Source of the DNA: Takakia lepidozioides
Lineage: Eukaryota > Streptophyta > Takakiopsida > Takakiales > Takakiaceae
Length of the DNA stretch: 64,000 nucleotides
Direction of reading: 5' to 3'
NCBI GenBank assembly: GCA_030704615.1
Contig: CM060734.1
Location: forward strand, 43,104,042-43,168,041
Below, piece after piece: positions 12,282 through 25,087 of this stretch. Made by a program: the position numbers and the translations under genes. The notes beneath the pieces are model-generated. The model was not told the DNA's origin, did no database searches, and saw only the letters and a list, made by a program, of their open reading frames with translations. The stretch's first letter is position 1. The number at the start of each line of letters is the position of its first letter.

Positions 12282-15200
12282 TCATAACTGGTCCCCCTCT
12301 GACTGCTCATAGTCACTGCGCCAGTATGTGACATCGTTGAAATCTGGGTCACCAATGGGTCCATCTTTTGACTCAGGATCAACTTCGTTTTGGACAACAG
12401 TCTCATGCGGTAGAATGGGGCCGGCCTCTCCTACAACTCCCTCTTTCAGCATCTTTTCCATTGCTTTCGCCGTTCCATCAGGCTCCACCCCTGCAATCTC
12501 TGGGCCCTGAAGAAACAAGGGGTTGCTTATACAGGCCTTGGCTGCAATAGATCTCTCGGGACTGTCTGCCTGAGATAGAACAGTAGGTAAAGGGGGCAAT
12601 TCACTGTCTGGTAAATTAGCACTGGATTGAACACCTGCAAACCCTTCTGTCAATAGGGTGGCAGCATCCCCAGTAGGTCCCGTTGACTCATCAAACTGCA
12701 CCTCAAAGGGGTTGTGCTCTGCAAAAAAATCTCTGCCTGATGTACCTTCTAATGAGGGAGACGCCTCTCTCAATCCCATCTCCCAGTCAGGATGGGATTT
12801 GGGCAAAAATGAATCTGAGTTTTGTTCTTCAATGTGGTGGTGCGCTGAGAAATCTTCCAGCAACTCCACTTTATCAAGCTCTGAAGCTAGCTCTACCTCT
12901 ACACTGTTAGAAAGGGCTGCCTGGCGCTTCTCAATGGAAGTTGACCCATCATGTTCCCCCCCATTTGCAATTCGTGGTTCAAAGTTTGAAGATGCTGAAT
13001 CATTTGACGATGTGGCAGTGTCAACAAGATCATCATCCTCCCCCACCACCACTTCATCATCACTGCTACTATCCCCACTGCTATTGGGAGTAGAGCCTGC
13101 ATAATTGGCCCGTCCATCCTCACCATGGGTTGGGGAAGAGGAAATGAGGAATGTCGGCCCTTGTTCTTGTTTTGAACTGTTGTTATCATCTTGAAAGGCA
13201 AACCAGTTGGAATCGGCACCAAACACACTGTCTTTGAGCCGTGCACTGCTGTGAAAGCCCATTGCCAACACACTTAGTCAAAGAGACAGAGACCTAAACC
13301 TCAGGGCTATGTTGCACTTGTCTACAACTTTCACTGGCTTCTATTCATTATGGAAAAAATCAGAGCAACCAAAAGTGCTCACTCTGGATATGGTCTCGTC
13401 TGCAACTTACATGTCCTGTTCTTCTCCAAGTCGCAATGATGAAATCACCACTTCAGCGGACTCATCGTCAAAGAACACATCCTGCATGCCACACAATGCT
13501 TTCTCTTCTCAAAAAATACAGCTGTTTGCATTCAACAATGTTTTGTTAGAGTGGCTTGACAAGTTCCTATGCCATAGACCACCATTTTCTATCCACATAG
13601 CCCTTTGATCAGCAAAAATTAAAAATACTAGAGAAAGCGTCCATCTCTACCCTCACACGAACAAGACAAGGATCCGGGGCCTCTGAAGTACTTGCTTTCC
13701 AATATTCTTCAGCTGGCTAGAAGTAGAAGTCAGTCGGTCGGCAAAAGCATGAAGGCAAGGGTAGATGGTAATATACATAAGGTGTCTCTCACCCCCTCAT
13801 CTCTCTCACTAGCCCCATGTCCCTGTAAATATGACAGCCACAACCATTCCGGTTCAGGCTAACATCAGAAAGAGTTTAATGTGGAATTACATCAACTTCC
13901 ACAGAGATACAGTCCAGGGATTTAGTCTTTACTGGGAAGGCACCCACCTCCTCAGCGTCCTCGTTGTCAAACATGCCATAGCTGTAGACCTCACGCGTCA
14001 AATTGCTGGCCATAGTTGAAATGTCGTAGTCTCTGTCACGAAAGTCAGCTTCCTCACTATTGACTTGCCGCTCCCGTACAGCTGTTGGACGCCTGCACAT
14101 ACATTCCCCCATCTCTGGCTTTACTTATGCTGATAATACTCAGACCCCAATCCAAAGAATCACTTTAAATCTAATATTCGACTGAAACTCTCTCCCAACC
14201 CCACTTTCCTCTTTCTGATGATGTGATAAAGAATATTTGAACCTTCTTTGTTGCGGATCTCTCTCTCTCTGGGGTTTATGTGGCTCCATGATTTGATTGT
14301 TGTGCCAATTGGTCCCTGGAGCCTCCCTCCGACGCATCAAGTGTCTCTCTCTCTCTCTCTCTCTTTCCCGCTCAAACTGGGCGCGGGGTCAATGGCCACA
14401 AGGCTACGGCAAACAACGTCTTATGAGTACAATCTCTCTTTCCAAAGGGCCACAAGGCTACGGCAAACGTCTTATGAGTCATACTCTTTCATGTCCCTTG
14501 GGTAAGTTTTCTTCCTCTGTATCTTTATCCTTGAAACGAAGAGGTTCTCCATTATTGCCAAAAATACTTTCGGTGCAAATGAACAAGCACAGAAAATATT
14601 TGGCCCATTTGGCAGAATCCAAAATTAAACAGTAGCTTGACAACTGTGACCCTTGTGTACAAAAGAAGTGAAACTCAATCATTGCCAACATGCAGTCATA
14701 CCCGCATGTCCATTGGAAAACATTTTCCAGCATGTTGCGATTTTGCAGAACTGTAGACTGCCACTCACTCCATCTTGGGTTGGCCTGCAATTTCTCAACA
14801 AAGGCACTCTGGAGATTTAACGAACAATCCATTGAGACTCCTAGGTGGAGACTGGTCAACATGCATGATATAGGTGACAATTTCCTGGGGCCTGATACCC
14901 TCACCTGAACTTTCAGGATTAGAAAATAAATCGAAAACATGAAAACTTGAGAGGTGCCAAGAGAGACATGAAATACGTCTTCAAGGACCAAGGGACAACC
15001 TGGAGGTGCTTCTGTATTATGGAGTTGGTAGCTGAAGTCTGGACAACCTTGTTGGCAAGGAGGGTCAAATGTCCCATGCTGCCTATCCTCGCTGGGGCTC
15101 TACTTGTTGACACCCTTGGCTACACATGATCCCACATACACTAAGATATGTATCAAAGGCTTCCTTCACAGAAAATGTAATCAGTACATTATCATACCTC

Positions 15201-18200
15201 TAAAAGCAGTGACACCACTAATCTAAGTTGCTGAAAGTTCATATGGTTCTGAAAGAGAAAACTCAATTTACTATTACAAGGATGCCAAGTGCCATAACAT
15301 ACCTCCTTACGGGTGTCAGGTGCATAAGGGTTGTCATCAGCATCCAACAATCTGACTATGAACTCGCAATCTTGGAAAAGATGGTCAAGGAGCGCCTGGC
15401 TACCACTTTCCAGGCATGATGTCACAATACTCTCCACATGATGGTGCAACATGTTGTTGAATGGATAGCTGTACCCGCCATGCATCTTCAGTCAGACTTT
15501 CTTTTTGCAGTTAGTGTTCATTTTACATGACTGATTAACAGCTGTTGCCCCATGGAAAGGAAAGGTTCTTACCCCATCATTTCTTAGTCACTGGCTGTGT
15601 TGAAAAAGAAATGAGGGCTGAAACAGAGGGAGTGAGAGGGAGAAGAAAAGCAACAGACTGGTTGTGCACACACAAGCTTTCTCAAACTTTGTGAACTCAG
15701 AGGCTACTGTCTTAGCTAAGCAAAAGTAACAAACCCAACAACAAACAACAAAGAAATGATTGGGCAACCCTGCCCACCAACGTCTTATGCCAAAAAGGCA
15801 CCTCTCTCAAGTGTCACAAAGATTCATGCATTGAATATGACCCTCAAACCCTGACTATCATTGGAATGCAAGGCTCACAGATTTGTCATTGGTTATCCTA
15901 TGTATCCTTCAGAAAGGTCAGTGCCAGAAGTAGTCAGCAAAAAGCTTGGAGGAAACCATTCGTGAGTGCATCTCTCCAATACCTTTCACCCAAGTCTGCC
16001 TAAATTATACCCATCTTCCAATTCCCGTCTTCAGTTATAACCCATTAACTGTGCCGACACTCCTATCCTTTAGGTCAAGTGACCTGAAATAGCCTGTAAC
16101 AGGAAACCTCCACGTACTCGAAAAAAAGATTCAGAACAAGTTGGATGGCCCCTGAGCGAACGAGTTCTTGTCTTGTGCCCTCACTGTTGGTTCTTAACAA
16201 AACTGCAATGAACTCCACAATCTGTCCCAAAAAGACCATACAAACTTATGGATAGTGTAAATGGCCAGACAAAATACTGAAAACACTGACTATTACCAAG
16301 GAAAGCAGTTCCTGTGCAATCTGTCAGATACATGAAGGCAACAGAGGCAACACTAAGCCATGATAGACACTGAACATTAAGTGGTAACTACACGAAGATA
16401 GCGCAAGATCAAGAAAAATTAAGCTCCAAGCTGACATCTACCTAGGACCAGTCCATAATACAAACATGGTGACAGAGAAGAGATGAACCTTAAGCCGATG
16501 AATACCCACAGGAGGCCGGAGCTGCCCATAGGTGGTAGGTAACACTTTGTCGTCAGTCGACACTTCCAATAGTCTTAGTAAGTCACCTGCCACATCACCA
16601 AAACCAACAGCAAGATGAGTACTATCAAGGCAAATGCATTGCAGAGAGAAAAACAGTGGTGAAACGTTGGTAAGCCCACTACTTCAACCATTGACTCCCA
16701 TGGCAGTGCACAATGTGAAAAGTACTCCACTACGCATGCTATAGCTCGCCCATGTCTGACTTAGACAGTGCAGGGTAGAGACTGTACTCATAAGACGTTG
16801 CCTTGTTGCAATAGAACTTGCGCCCCGTTTGAGCGGAAATGCAGAGAAGAGATGTACTCATAAGCTGTGTTTGCCGTAGAGAAGAGAGAAAGACAGAGAG
16901 AGAGAGCACAGCCATTAAGGGGGGAGAAATCCACCTAGCTTCTGCAGCATGCCCTCAACAGTTTCTGGATTGGCAGTGGGCACAGGCTCAGTGACATGCT
17001 GGCCTCGAGCAGCTCCGGCGGCTGCGACTGTTGCAGCTCTCTTTGGATCCAAGAGAGAGATACAAACAGAGAGTGAATACACCAATGTGGACTTCGAGTC
17101 TGGATCCTCCAATACATGGTGAAAGAGCATCCCTACAAACCTGTCGCACAGCATTCCCATAGCTTGAGGATGTCCTCTCTTGTAACTCTACTTGTCACAT
17201 GGGCCCTCTGGGTTCCCCATTTGTGGACAAGTTTTTGTCTCACACTATACGTATACATGTATACAAAGCAAGTCTAATGTTGTTCTCTCTTTCTGTTGTT
17301 AGCTTTTTACATGACGGAGAAAGCTGAAGTTCCAAAATGAGGTTGCTACAGGCACTGCCGGGCCATCATACAGACAACACATTAAGAATCGGGGTGTGAC
17401 AGAAGCTGCAACTCTGGAAAAACTGCTTCAATTAAAGAACCAGGATGTGAGACAAAGCCCACCAATTAACAAAACCTTGTCCGTCCTTATGCAAACGACC
17501 ACACCTAGCATTGACACTAGGAAGGTTGCGAAGTCACTGCCTGGGGAACACTACACTGCTAAGAGAATAAAATCTAGACCTCTAGGAAAAGTGTCACAGG
17601 CCAACAAAAACCATAACCGGAGTACCTTGAGCTGGAAAGTTTTGCAGCTAGTGCAGACGGGGCAATGCGTGTGACAGCTGAGAGTGTCTCTGCTGCATTT
17701 GCGTGGACTTCAGATGAGTTCTGTGTCCATAAACCAGCAATACAGTATTACTCGCAGCACATAACTAAACTCTCAACACTATTACCTACCAACCAAAAAG
17801 AATCCATCAAGTAATAACAGATGTTCTCACATTACTCTCCCTTCCATGATCTCTGTTCAAACCCTCCTGTCTCTCTCTCTCTTCCTCTTTCCAGTGTAAC
17901 TTGAACTCTGAGAGGGACATCAGTGACACACATTGGTGAAGGCTCTGAGGGTCAAATGCCTACTAGAAAGTCCCCAGAAACCCAACAGATGGATGCTTCC
18001 ATACCAGAAAAATAGGTGCAGAAATGTTAGAAATGAACATGGATCTGATTCTATTTACAGAGACATTGACACGAAGAAACTCCACAGGAAGTCAGCATAT
18101 TACCACCACATCACAATACTGTGAGCTATTACACATGTGTGGACAGAACACAGAACCAACAGACTTCCATCACATTGACAACACTGCCTCAAATCAAGGA

Positions 18201-21200
18201 CTAGCTCAAGTGAATGGAAGGAATACAATAAGTGGATAGAGAGAACACCTGTGGGCTAAGCTTGTCAACAAGCATCTCCAGAAGATCGGTGTCCGCCAAC
18301 CATTGTAAAGCATCCACATGAAAGGCATAAATGTGCTCGTCTGCCCCCACCAGCCGTACCAGTACCTGCAAGTTCCAGCAGAATCCCAAATTTTATCCTA
18401 CAAATGAGAGAAAATTATCGAGCGATATGGACTCCTTAAACCAAGAAAAACCACTTTGATAATGTTTATCAACTCTCTGAAATTTTCTTGATTTGTTTGT
18501 CCCAGTTGATACACTTTGCCGAAAGTGCTCTTCCTTGCACACACAGCCATTGCTCTGTAAAACACATACCTCCATTATTGAGGTGATACCAATCAAATCC
18601 ACCAACTTCCTTAGTATCTCCTGATGCACCTGAAAGGGTATTCATTGCACTTAATTAGACACCAAGCAAGACCCCAACAAAAGAAAATCATCAGCAGAGA
18701 TACCATGGTGTGACACAAGCATGTGCACACATTGGATTTACACGTAATGGGCACATACCAAAATGATCCAATGCAAACTTGCAACCTGAATAGCCAATTC
18801 TTGCAAATGCAGGACAAACAAATGTAAAATGCATGTGGTTCCAACCAAAATGAAGCCACCACAACCAACATTGGGAAGCAAATCCTAGAAATGAATAATA
18901 AACAGTCCAAAATTGTTATAAATCATTGACATCATAAATTTGTAAAATGTACCAAATATAGGATCACACCTACTTCATGTGCACCCAAAAAGGATTGTTC
19001 CCAGTTATCCTTGGGAAGCTTTCAGGGCATATCTTGCCTTAAACAAGCTTGACCCTAGGCTGCAGCCTCAGCTGGTCAAGTTAACCTCCTAACCTAGTAC
19101 TGCAACTAAATATTAAGACAACAACATATAGTTTAAGACAATAGTGGTCAACTTGCATACGACACTGCTGTAGTTCATGTAGAAGAATCTGGAAAAGATA
19201 GGAGACATACTTGCAGATAGCGCATCAGCGGAATAGTCTTTCTAAGCAGCAAACAGATGACAACCTGGATCCACAGTAGAGCTATGAGACACTTGAGAAG
19301 TTGAACAGATCCTGAAATCCATGTGACATATTTTGCAAGACTATGTGCCAACAGTTCCCTAGTATCTCTTACATATATGCTTTCAGAATGAAGTGAACAT
19401 GACTGGGTATGCACCAACTGCTTCTCACCATCAGGAACTGTGCAGCCACAATAGTTTCGTGATGTGTTATGAAATAATGCATCATAGACAAGGCGGGGAA
19501 AAATCAGTAATCAGGAAATAGACTAACTAGAGTTTTAGGCCAACTATCAACAATTTCAACTGCACAGATTGTAAGCCCATTTGCTGTTCTGATTCCCACC
19601 CTCAGCTTGAAAAAAGTAACCATACCTTACTAAAGTAGCCTGCCAACAACGTCCCATGTGGGCGATCGGGGTCCAAAAAAGAAAATAAAAAATTCACAAG
19701 CTGCACATACAACATAATTATTACTGTCTCTCTTTCTCTATTGTTCCACATATGTCCATGATGCATTCAACCAAAATCCCTCAAACTTGATGTACAGGCA
19801 AAAAGAGCTATGCTATGAAGCCAAGTTCACGTAAAACCTGTAAATGACTACAGATAGCCACTCGGGGGTTGTTTAAGCAATATGATGGCTTGTAACGTTT
19901 TAAACTAATGGCCGAGCATTTCTTGCCGGTAAGTGATGGTCCTGAATATGTAGATTGAAATGAAAGTGACAGTGACTTGGGAAAAAAATCTAGGAATGAG
20001 AATCCAGCCCAACACTGAGTGACAGATACATTTGTAATTTCAAGACTGTCACCCCAGAAGTCTACACCTTTCAGACATAAAATGTTCTTTGACACACAGA
20101 GAATGCATTACCTACCTCCTCATCCTCAACTAGTGTCTTGAATATCACATCTATCTCACATGTGAAAACTTCGCACGCAATGAATGGAAACCTGCGAATG
20201 TATCATTCAGGCAGCAAACCATCAACACTGCAACCATTAACAGCGATCCATCAGAGGATAAGTCACCACTTCAAGTTCAGATTGCCCAACAACTCGACGT
20301 AAGGTCACACTGTACTCACATATACCCATGTTTCTGGAATGATTTTATATGTTTGCTCATCTCAAAATATGTATGAAAAGGAAACTCACGAACCACCAAA
20401 ATGGCCACAACAACTTACTTGAAGGCACGCTTATTCTCGGAGGGCTCAGGTGGCTCCTCTATCACATAGCGTAACAGTGCTTGCACTTGTGCCTTCCCCC
20501 GCAAGCTGCCATCATGAAAGATGAGTTCATATCCCAGGCCATACAGTTATTAGCGATTATTGAACCCAGCCCCTTAAGGGCCTAGCCAGCCTTTAATTCT
20601 GCCTTTGCAGTATATTCCTTAAAAGCTGCCAATTGATCGGTACTTACAAATTGATGAGTCGGCTGTTAAGAGCTTTGCATTCCTGAATAATTTCATCCTC
20701 ATCCAGGAGCTCCTCCAGGGTGTAGGCATCTTTGTCGAGCACCGACTCAACCTGTATGCCACTCTGAATTGAAACACTGGGCAACCAAGAACGCGACCAA
20801 AGCTTTCTGGAAATCCTGATATCTGCAAGAAGGTCCAAATCTTAACTACCTACCTGCCTACACACATCAATTCCCATCTCCACTATGCCTTTTCAGGATT
20901 CCAATTGTGACAAAAGGTTTCAAATGCCATTGAACCCACTGATCGACTAACAGTTTAGTACGGTTTGTTCAGTACAGTCTAGTTCAGTACAATCATTACA
21001 CCCAGCCCAGTCACAAAGTCCTCATCTTAACCTTCACCACATCTTGGGCCTCATAAGCACATCCGGCCAGTTAACAGTCCTTGGCACAAAACAGACATGA
21101 AATAGGAGAGGTCCCGCTAAGGACATGGTCCCCTGACCGTCCCAGTACTACTAGTGGGGTTCACTACACCAGGGTATACAACACTCAACCTGAATTATTG

Positions 21201-23137
21201 CCATGCACTCACATAAGGTCTGGCTACAGGGAACTGAGTGATGGTGTTGTGCTTGCTTGCATTTGACGTCCTACTAGAAAAAATGAGCTTGACATCACCA
21301 CTGCCGTTCCAAACCCCAAACTGCCAGACATGTGTGATGGATCGTGTATGCATGGCAAGAATGTATCCATTAGACGTTTTTTAGCCCATAGCCTTGTGGC
21401 CATAGACCCCATGCCCAGTTTGGGCGGAACAAAAGGGAACAGACTCTACCTTTCTGAGAGCCTCACTCCAGTAGTAGTGTCGACGTCAAGAAGAAGAAGA
21501 GAGAGCAGGCACTCACCTAATCTGACACTTTCACCATCCCAAACCCTTAGACAGAGAGTTTTGAGTAAAATACGATCCTACACCTGGAGGCTGAAATGTC
21601 AAGATTTCAGCAACACAGGGCCAATAAGCAAAGGCACAAGCACCTTGGTGAACTTTGTCCAGATAAAGGTGCCTGCTGTTAGCTCACCCTTAATCACTAC
21701 AAAATCTTCAACATCCATCACCTAGTGGCTGGAGGAAAACCTTGGCTGGAGGAAAACCCCAAGGAAATAGATTGCCACAAGATCCCCCAGGCATCTGTTG
21801 ATTTAATCTATTAAGCTATTCAGGACCACAGAACTCGACTGATTCCACAATTAGATGTCCAGATTTCTCCTCCTCACATCAGATTTTCACCCAATCTGAA
21901 GACAGAACAGAAACAAATGTCTACAAAGTAATTCTCTAAGAGGTAGGCTTCACCTAACCCTATCAAAAACCTTGCATGTATGTAGTAACATGGCCTTGGC
22001 TCTTCAAGTAGTATGAGTGCAGTTAATTCCTATGGTTGATATGAGCTAGGTGCAGGGAAGGTGCGACGCCAGACAAGATTATATTCATTTACATTCTCAA
22101 ATCAGGTGCCAGCCTGGTAGCCCAGGCAAAGGGCATAAATGTCCATGCAGACATTATCAAAGCTGGAATTGCGCCAGATATCAATTTAGAGCTTGCCCTT
22201 CCTTACGACCATAGCAGCCAGCAGATGGAGCAATCTCCTCAGGTAGTCGGTACTTCCAAATACCGCAATTCCTCCAGTTCACATGTGTTGGCATTGGAGA
22301 CAACACCTTCAAGTTTCCAGTATCGCATACTTTTGCCACTTGCCCTCCACATGAGAAGAGTGAATGGGTCTGAAGGATTCTACAACCACTTACGAACTAA
22401 ATTACTGAACAAAGGTTGCAGCTGAGAAGGCAGTCCAAGTACAAAACAGCCATGCCACTCGGACAGAAACTGAAACTTGCAAAAGCTTCATTGGTAGTAC
22501 AGGAAACTCAGAAATCCTTTTGAGTCTTCTACTGTTGTGGGGCATATTCCAATCATACAGGTCAAGGAAATATGCATGTGGTCTAATTAGATCTCTGGAA
22601 TATATGGCTTCCAAACTGCAAACATTGTTGCTTGAGGAATAACAGATAAGGTCTCGATTCACTGAATATTCCACACCAATGAACTACAACTTTTCCGCAG
22701 CATCCATGAATTCCACCAAGCCTTAGACTGCCAATACAGCCCGTACAATAGTGCATGAGGTACTTTAACAGTCCCCTGGTAAAGGTTGTCAGTCCAAATT
22801 GAGTGTCTGAGCTGCTTAACAGTCACCTCTTGAGGTTACAATATTCCATCAATCTTGTGAGTCAGAACCTCTAGGACAAAAAGTAGACAGGATAACAACT
22901 CTTATGAACTAAAAATGACATAAAGATGCTGCCTCTCAACTGAGGAGACCGAGGAGCACCTCAATCAGCCAAAATTTCCACTTCCAAAAAATCATGTACC
23001 AGACTTGGATGGATGCATTCCAGGTATAATAAATATATATTCACCTCGACTCGCATGGAAATGCTCTAGGGATGACAGCAGAGACCCCAGAAGTGTGAAA
23101 CTGCTTGACCTTAGGCTCTATCACACTGCCTCGTATG

Positions 23138-23173
<36 letters not shown>

Positions 23174-23245
23174 CTCTTTCTCTTGGAGAGAACTAAGAGT
23201 ACTCACAGGAGAAGTCGTCGATAAGCCAGCTACCCGCCAATACAT
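12282..23245 (-). CDS. SAPS-domain protein, PP6 phosphatase regulatory subunit (SIT4-associated)
   Basis: Eighteen coding exons on the minus strand join in phase to give 878 aa: 23245-23207, 20751-20648, 20505-20419, 20191-20116, 19700-19626, 19264-19211, 18629-18570, 18365-18249, 17720-17626, 17140-16935, 16586-16489, 16221-16118, 15468-15311, 15097-15000, 14784-14702, 14092-13948, 13481-13411 and 13248-12282. The order of SAPS motifs is complete: MYWRVAGLSTTSP, TLEELLDEDEIIQECKALN, FPFIACEVFTCEIDVI, LLRKTIPLMRYLQ, LVDLIGITSIMEV, RLVGADEHIY, EVHANAAETL, LLPTTYG-like, MLHHHVES, GSMGHLTLLANK, NVFQWTCG, DFRDRDYD, FFDDESAEVVISSLRL and SNWFAF. The last exon is an acidic, Ser-rich disordered tail. 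By family it is a scaffold tying the Sit4/PP6 catalytic subunit to its targets in the cytosol. The first coding exon is only 39 bases, followed by a 2.5-kb intron. Introns carry several LINE-B tails. Confidence 0.95.
14345..14482 (+). mobile_element. Two adjacent LINE-B 3' tails in a SAPS intron
   Basis: The first tail starts in the LINE-B 3' region (CCGCTCAAACTGGGCGCGGG) and runs through GGCCACAAGGCTACGGC to CTTATGAGTAC. It is preceded by a (TC)n tract ending TCTCTCTTTCC and followed by AA and the same TCTCTCTTTCC, which looks like its target-site duplication. A second, shorter tail (GGCCACAAGGCTACGGC to CTTATGAGTC) follows at once. They are antisense to the host gene. Confidence 0.8.
16782..16887 (-). 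mobile_element. Two LINE-B 3' stubs in a SAPS intron
   Basis: Both read as LINE-B tail on the minus strand (plus strand GTACTCATAAG...). The left one (about 16782-16836) has an altered middle. The right one is about 25 bases (16853-16877) and is flanked by AGAGAAGAGA at 16843-16852 and 16878-16887, a possible 10-base target-site duplication, although that sequence is low in complexity. Confidence 0.65.
21350..21485 (-). mobile_element. LINE-B 3' fragment in SAPS intron 1
   Basis: The reverse complement matches the LINE-B 3' end: the zone around the AAACTGGGC motif, then GGCCACAAGGCTATGGGC and a decayed ACGTCT. It is 5'-truncated and diverged, and carries no useful reading frame. Confidence 0.7.
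23140..23169. repeat. (TC)n microsatellite in SAPS intron 1
   Basis: About 15 TC units lie 37 bases from the donor of the first coding exon. The preceding bases (CGTATGAG) look like a decayed LINE-B tail end (CTTATGAGTAC), so the microsatellite may have been seeded by a retroposon tail. Confidence 0.75.
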
Positions 23246-24057
23246 TTTTTTCAGAAAACGTTCAATCTCTGTTCGTTCTTGTTCCCAGTAGATAGCTTCC
23301 TGGTTCTTGCATGCAAACCGCCAACCACTCAAATCTTCCCTTATTGAGCACGTCAAGAGGACGTAGCACACACTGTACTATCGAGCGAAAATCCGGTTGC
23401 TGTCGCAGATCTCCTCCAGTACTGATAGAGGAGTCTTAACCTGACTTCCAACGATCACCTCCTCCGAAGTACGTTAATATTATGCCCAAACTCCATCTAG
23501 CATTTGTGAACTTCAATCTCTACTCAACCATCTCAAAGCCAGCCTCTTTGTCTTCCATAAGTACACCTGCCCCCTCCCTCAGTCGTTTCCCCCGACTGGA
23601 TCAACAACTTCATCCCCTTCTGTGAACTCCTTCCACTCCTTCCACACAACAATCTACAAGCGTCTTCTTCCAACCAAGCAGGAGGTCAATCCGAGCTTCC
23701 CAACAATGCTCCCCCACCACCTACAAGCCTCCCTGCACCAGGAGAGAGCCAAAGAAAGCCTCAAACGTTCATCCCTGCATTCCTCCACCTACCAAAGCTC
23801 CAAAAACCTAATCCCTCCCACCAGCTCCCAAATGCAAGCCCTAACAAGAACCTCACAGTGACTAAGTTACCAAATCCCAAAGCTTCCACCTCCCAGCACA
23901 ACTCTGATGTACCCGATCATGTATTGCATCCCAGACCTAGCTCAAGCTCGCACCTCGGAGGCCGAGAATCCGCAGAATCCACCGACACACAAAGAAAGCG
24001 GGCCCTCACCAGCGACACTGATGACTCACCACTCCCTCACCGCGCTCTCCTATTCCT
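23246..24057. other. SAPS gene leader and promoter region
   Basis: Upstream of the SAPS start on the minus strand. The plus strand is C-rich (23520-24050) with many CTCC and CCTCC runs and some long chance frames; none has family features. It probably includes the 5' UTR and promoter of the SAPS gene. Confidence 0.4.
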
Positions 24058-24299
24058 TTCATTGTTTTTCTTTCATTTAAACCGTTAGATCCTTAAAACT
24101 GGACGGTCATGATTACTGTACGATCCCATGGTTACAATCCACTACCTTCTGCTCTGCACCAACTGAAATACGAATTCGCTTCATTGTTTTCATTTCCTCT
24201 AAACCGTTAGATCTTTAAGATTGGACGGTGAGGATAACTATAGGATCTCATGGTTACAATCCACTCCCTTCCGCTCTGCACCAACTGAATACGAATTCG
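24058..24299. repeat. 122-bp tandem duplication with an imperfect palindrome
   Basis: The segments 24058-24177 and 24180-24299 are diverged copies with an offset of 122 bases. Each holds AACCGTTAGATC followed by TGGACGGT, which together form an imperfect inverted repeat, then CATGGTTACAATCCACT and CTCTGCACCAACTGAA. It lies upstream of the SAPS gene and downstream of the metalloproteinase gene. Confidence 0.85.
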
Positions 24300-24642
24300 T
24301 GTTACTTTGGATCGTTGGCATTTTTTTAATTTAAAAAAAAATTGGAAAGGGGGGGGTGCCGGGGAAAGTGGAACATCGTAATCATTTATAAATTTGGAGT
24401 TTAAAAAAACATTCATGCCGGAAATTGTCGAACACAACCGACACCTGTGAAGTTTTGGAGGACGCTTTCCTCAACGAGACACCTGGCGCCTTCTCATTGC
24501 GTTAACCCTTGCGTGGTGTGGATGAAGCTCTTGCAACGCTTTCTCTCTGAGAGAGCTTGGAGCTGTGGAGCTCGACGATGATCTACCTTTCGAGCTCTGC
24601 TTTTGTGTCTCTGTTTTGGATGCATGGTGAGAAAAATGAGAG

Positions 24643-25087
24643 AGAGTAAGTTTTTCCAGCTGCCGTGAAAGAATTTAGAAGGGAGTAGAGCACTTTAGAT
24701 GTCAGGTTACAAAGAATGTGTTTGTGTGATAATGTACATTTTCTTATAATATACAAGCGGAAGATGCTTCTCAGCTTGTTGAGAAACAGGCAATCATGTA
24801 ATAATCCCTAACAGGCCGACAGTAATGAGAAGTGTGAAGAAAAGCTCGCTTGATGCAATGACAAAGAGTACGTTTCTCCAGCTGCCGTGAAGAATTTAGA
24901 AGGGAGTAAGCACTTTAGATGTCCGGTTACAAAGAATGTGGGTGTGTGATAATGTACATTTCCTTATAATATACAAGCGGAAGATGCTTCTCAGCTTGTT
25001 GAGAAACAGGCAATCATGTAATAATCCCTATCAAGCCGACAGTAATGAGAAGTGTGAAGAAAAGCTTAGTGGCGCTTGATGCAATTG
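24643..25087. repeat. 222-bp tandem duplication covering the metalloproteinase 3' end
   Basis: The segments 24643-24864 and 24865-25087 are about 95% alike at an offset of 222 bases. The right copy contains the last 24 codons and the stop of the metalloproteinase gene plus its 3' UTR; the left copy is a downstream duplicate with the same stop context. The duplicate lacks a few bases (TAGTGG) in the coding part. Confidence 0.92.

Noticed and set aside
12368-13104. Plus-strand frames opposite the SAPS last exon
   Set aside because: They are shadows of the real minus-strand exon and are rich in Ser and Pro because that exon encodes acidic, Ser-rich sequence.
21100-21250. A second 5S-like head (the reverse strand has AGTAGTACTGGGACGG)
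   Set aside because: Only a short string resembles the 5S C-box, the rest does not fit, and it lies on the wrong side of the neighbouring LINE-B tail.
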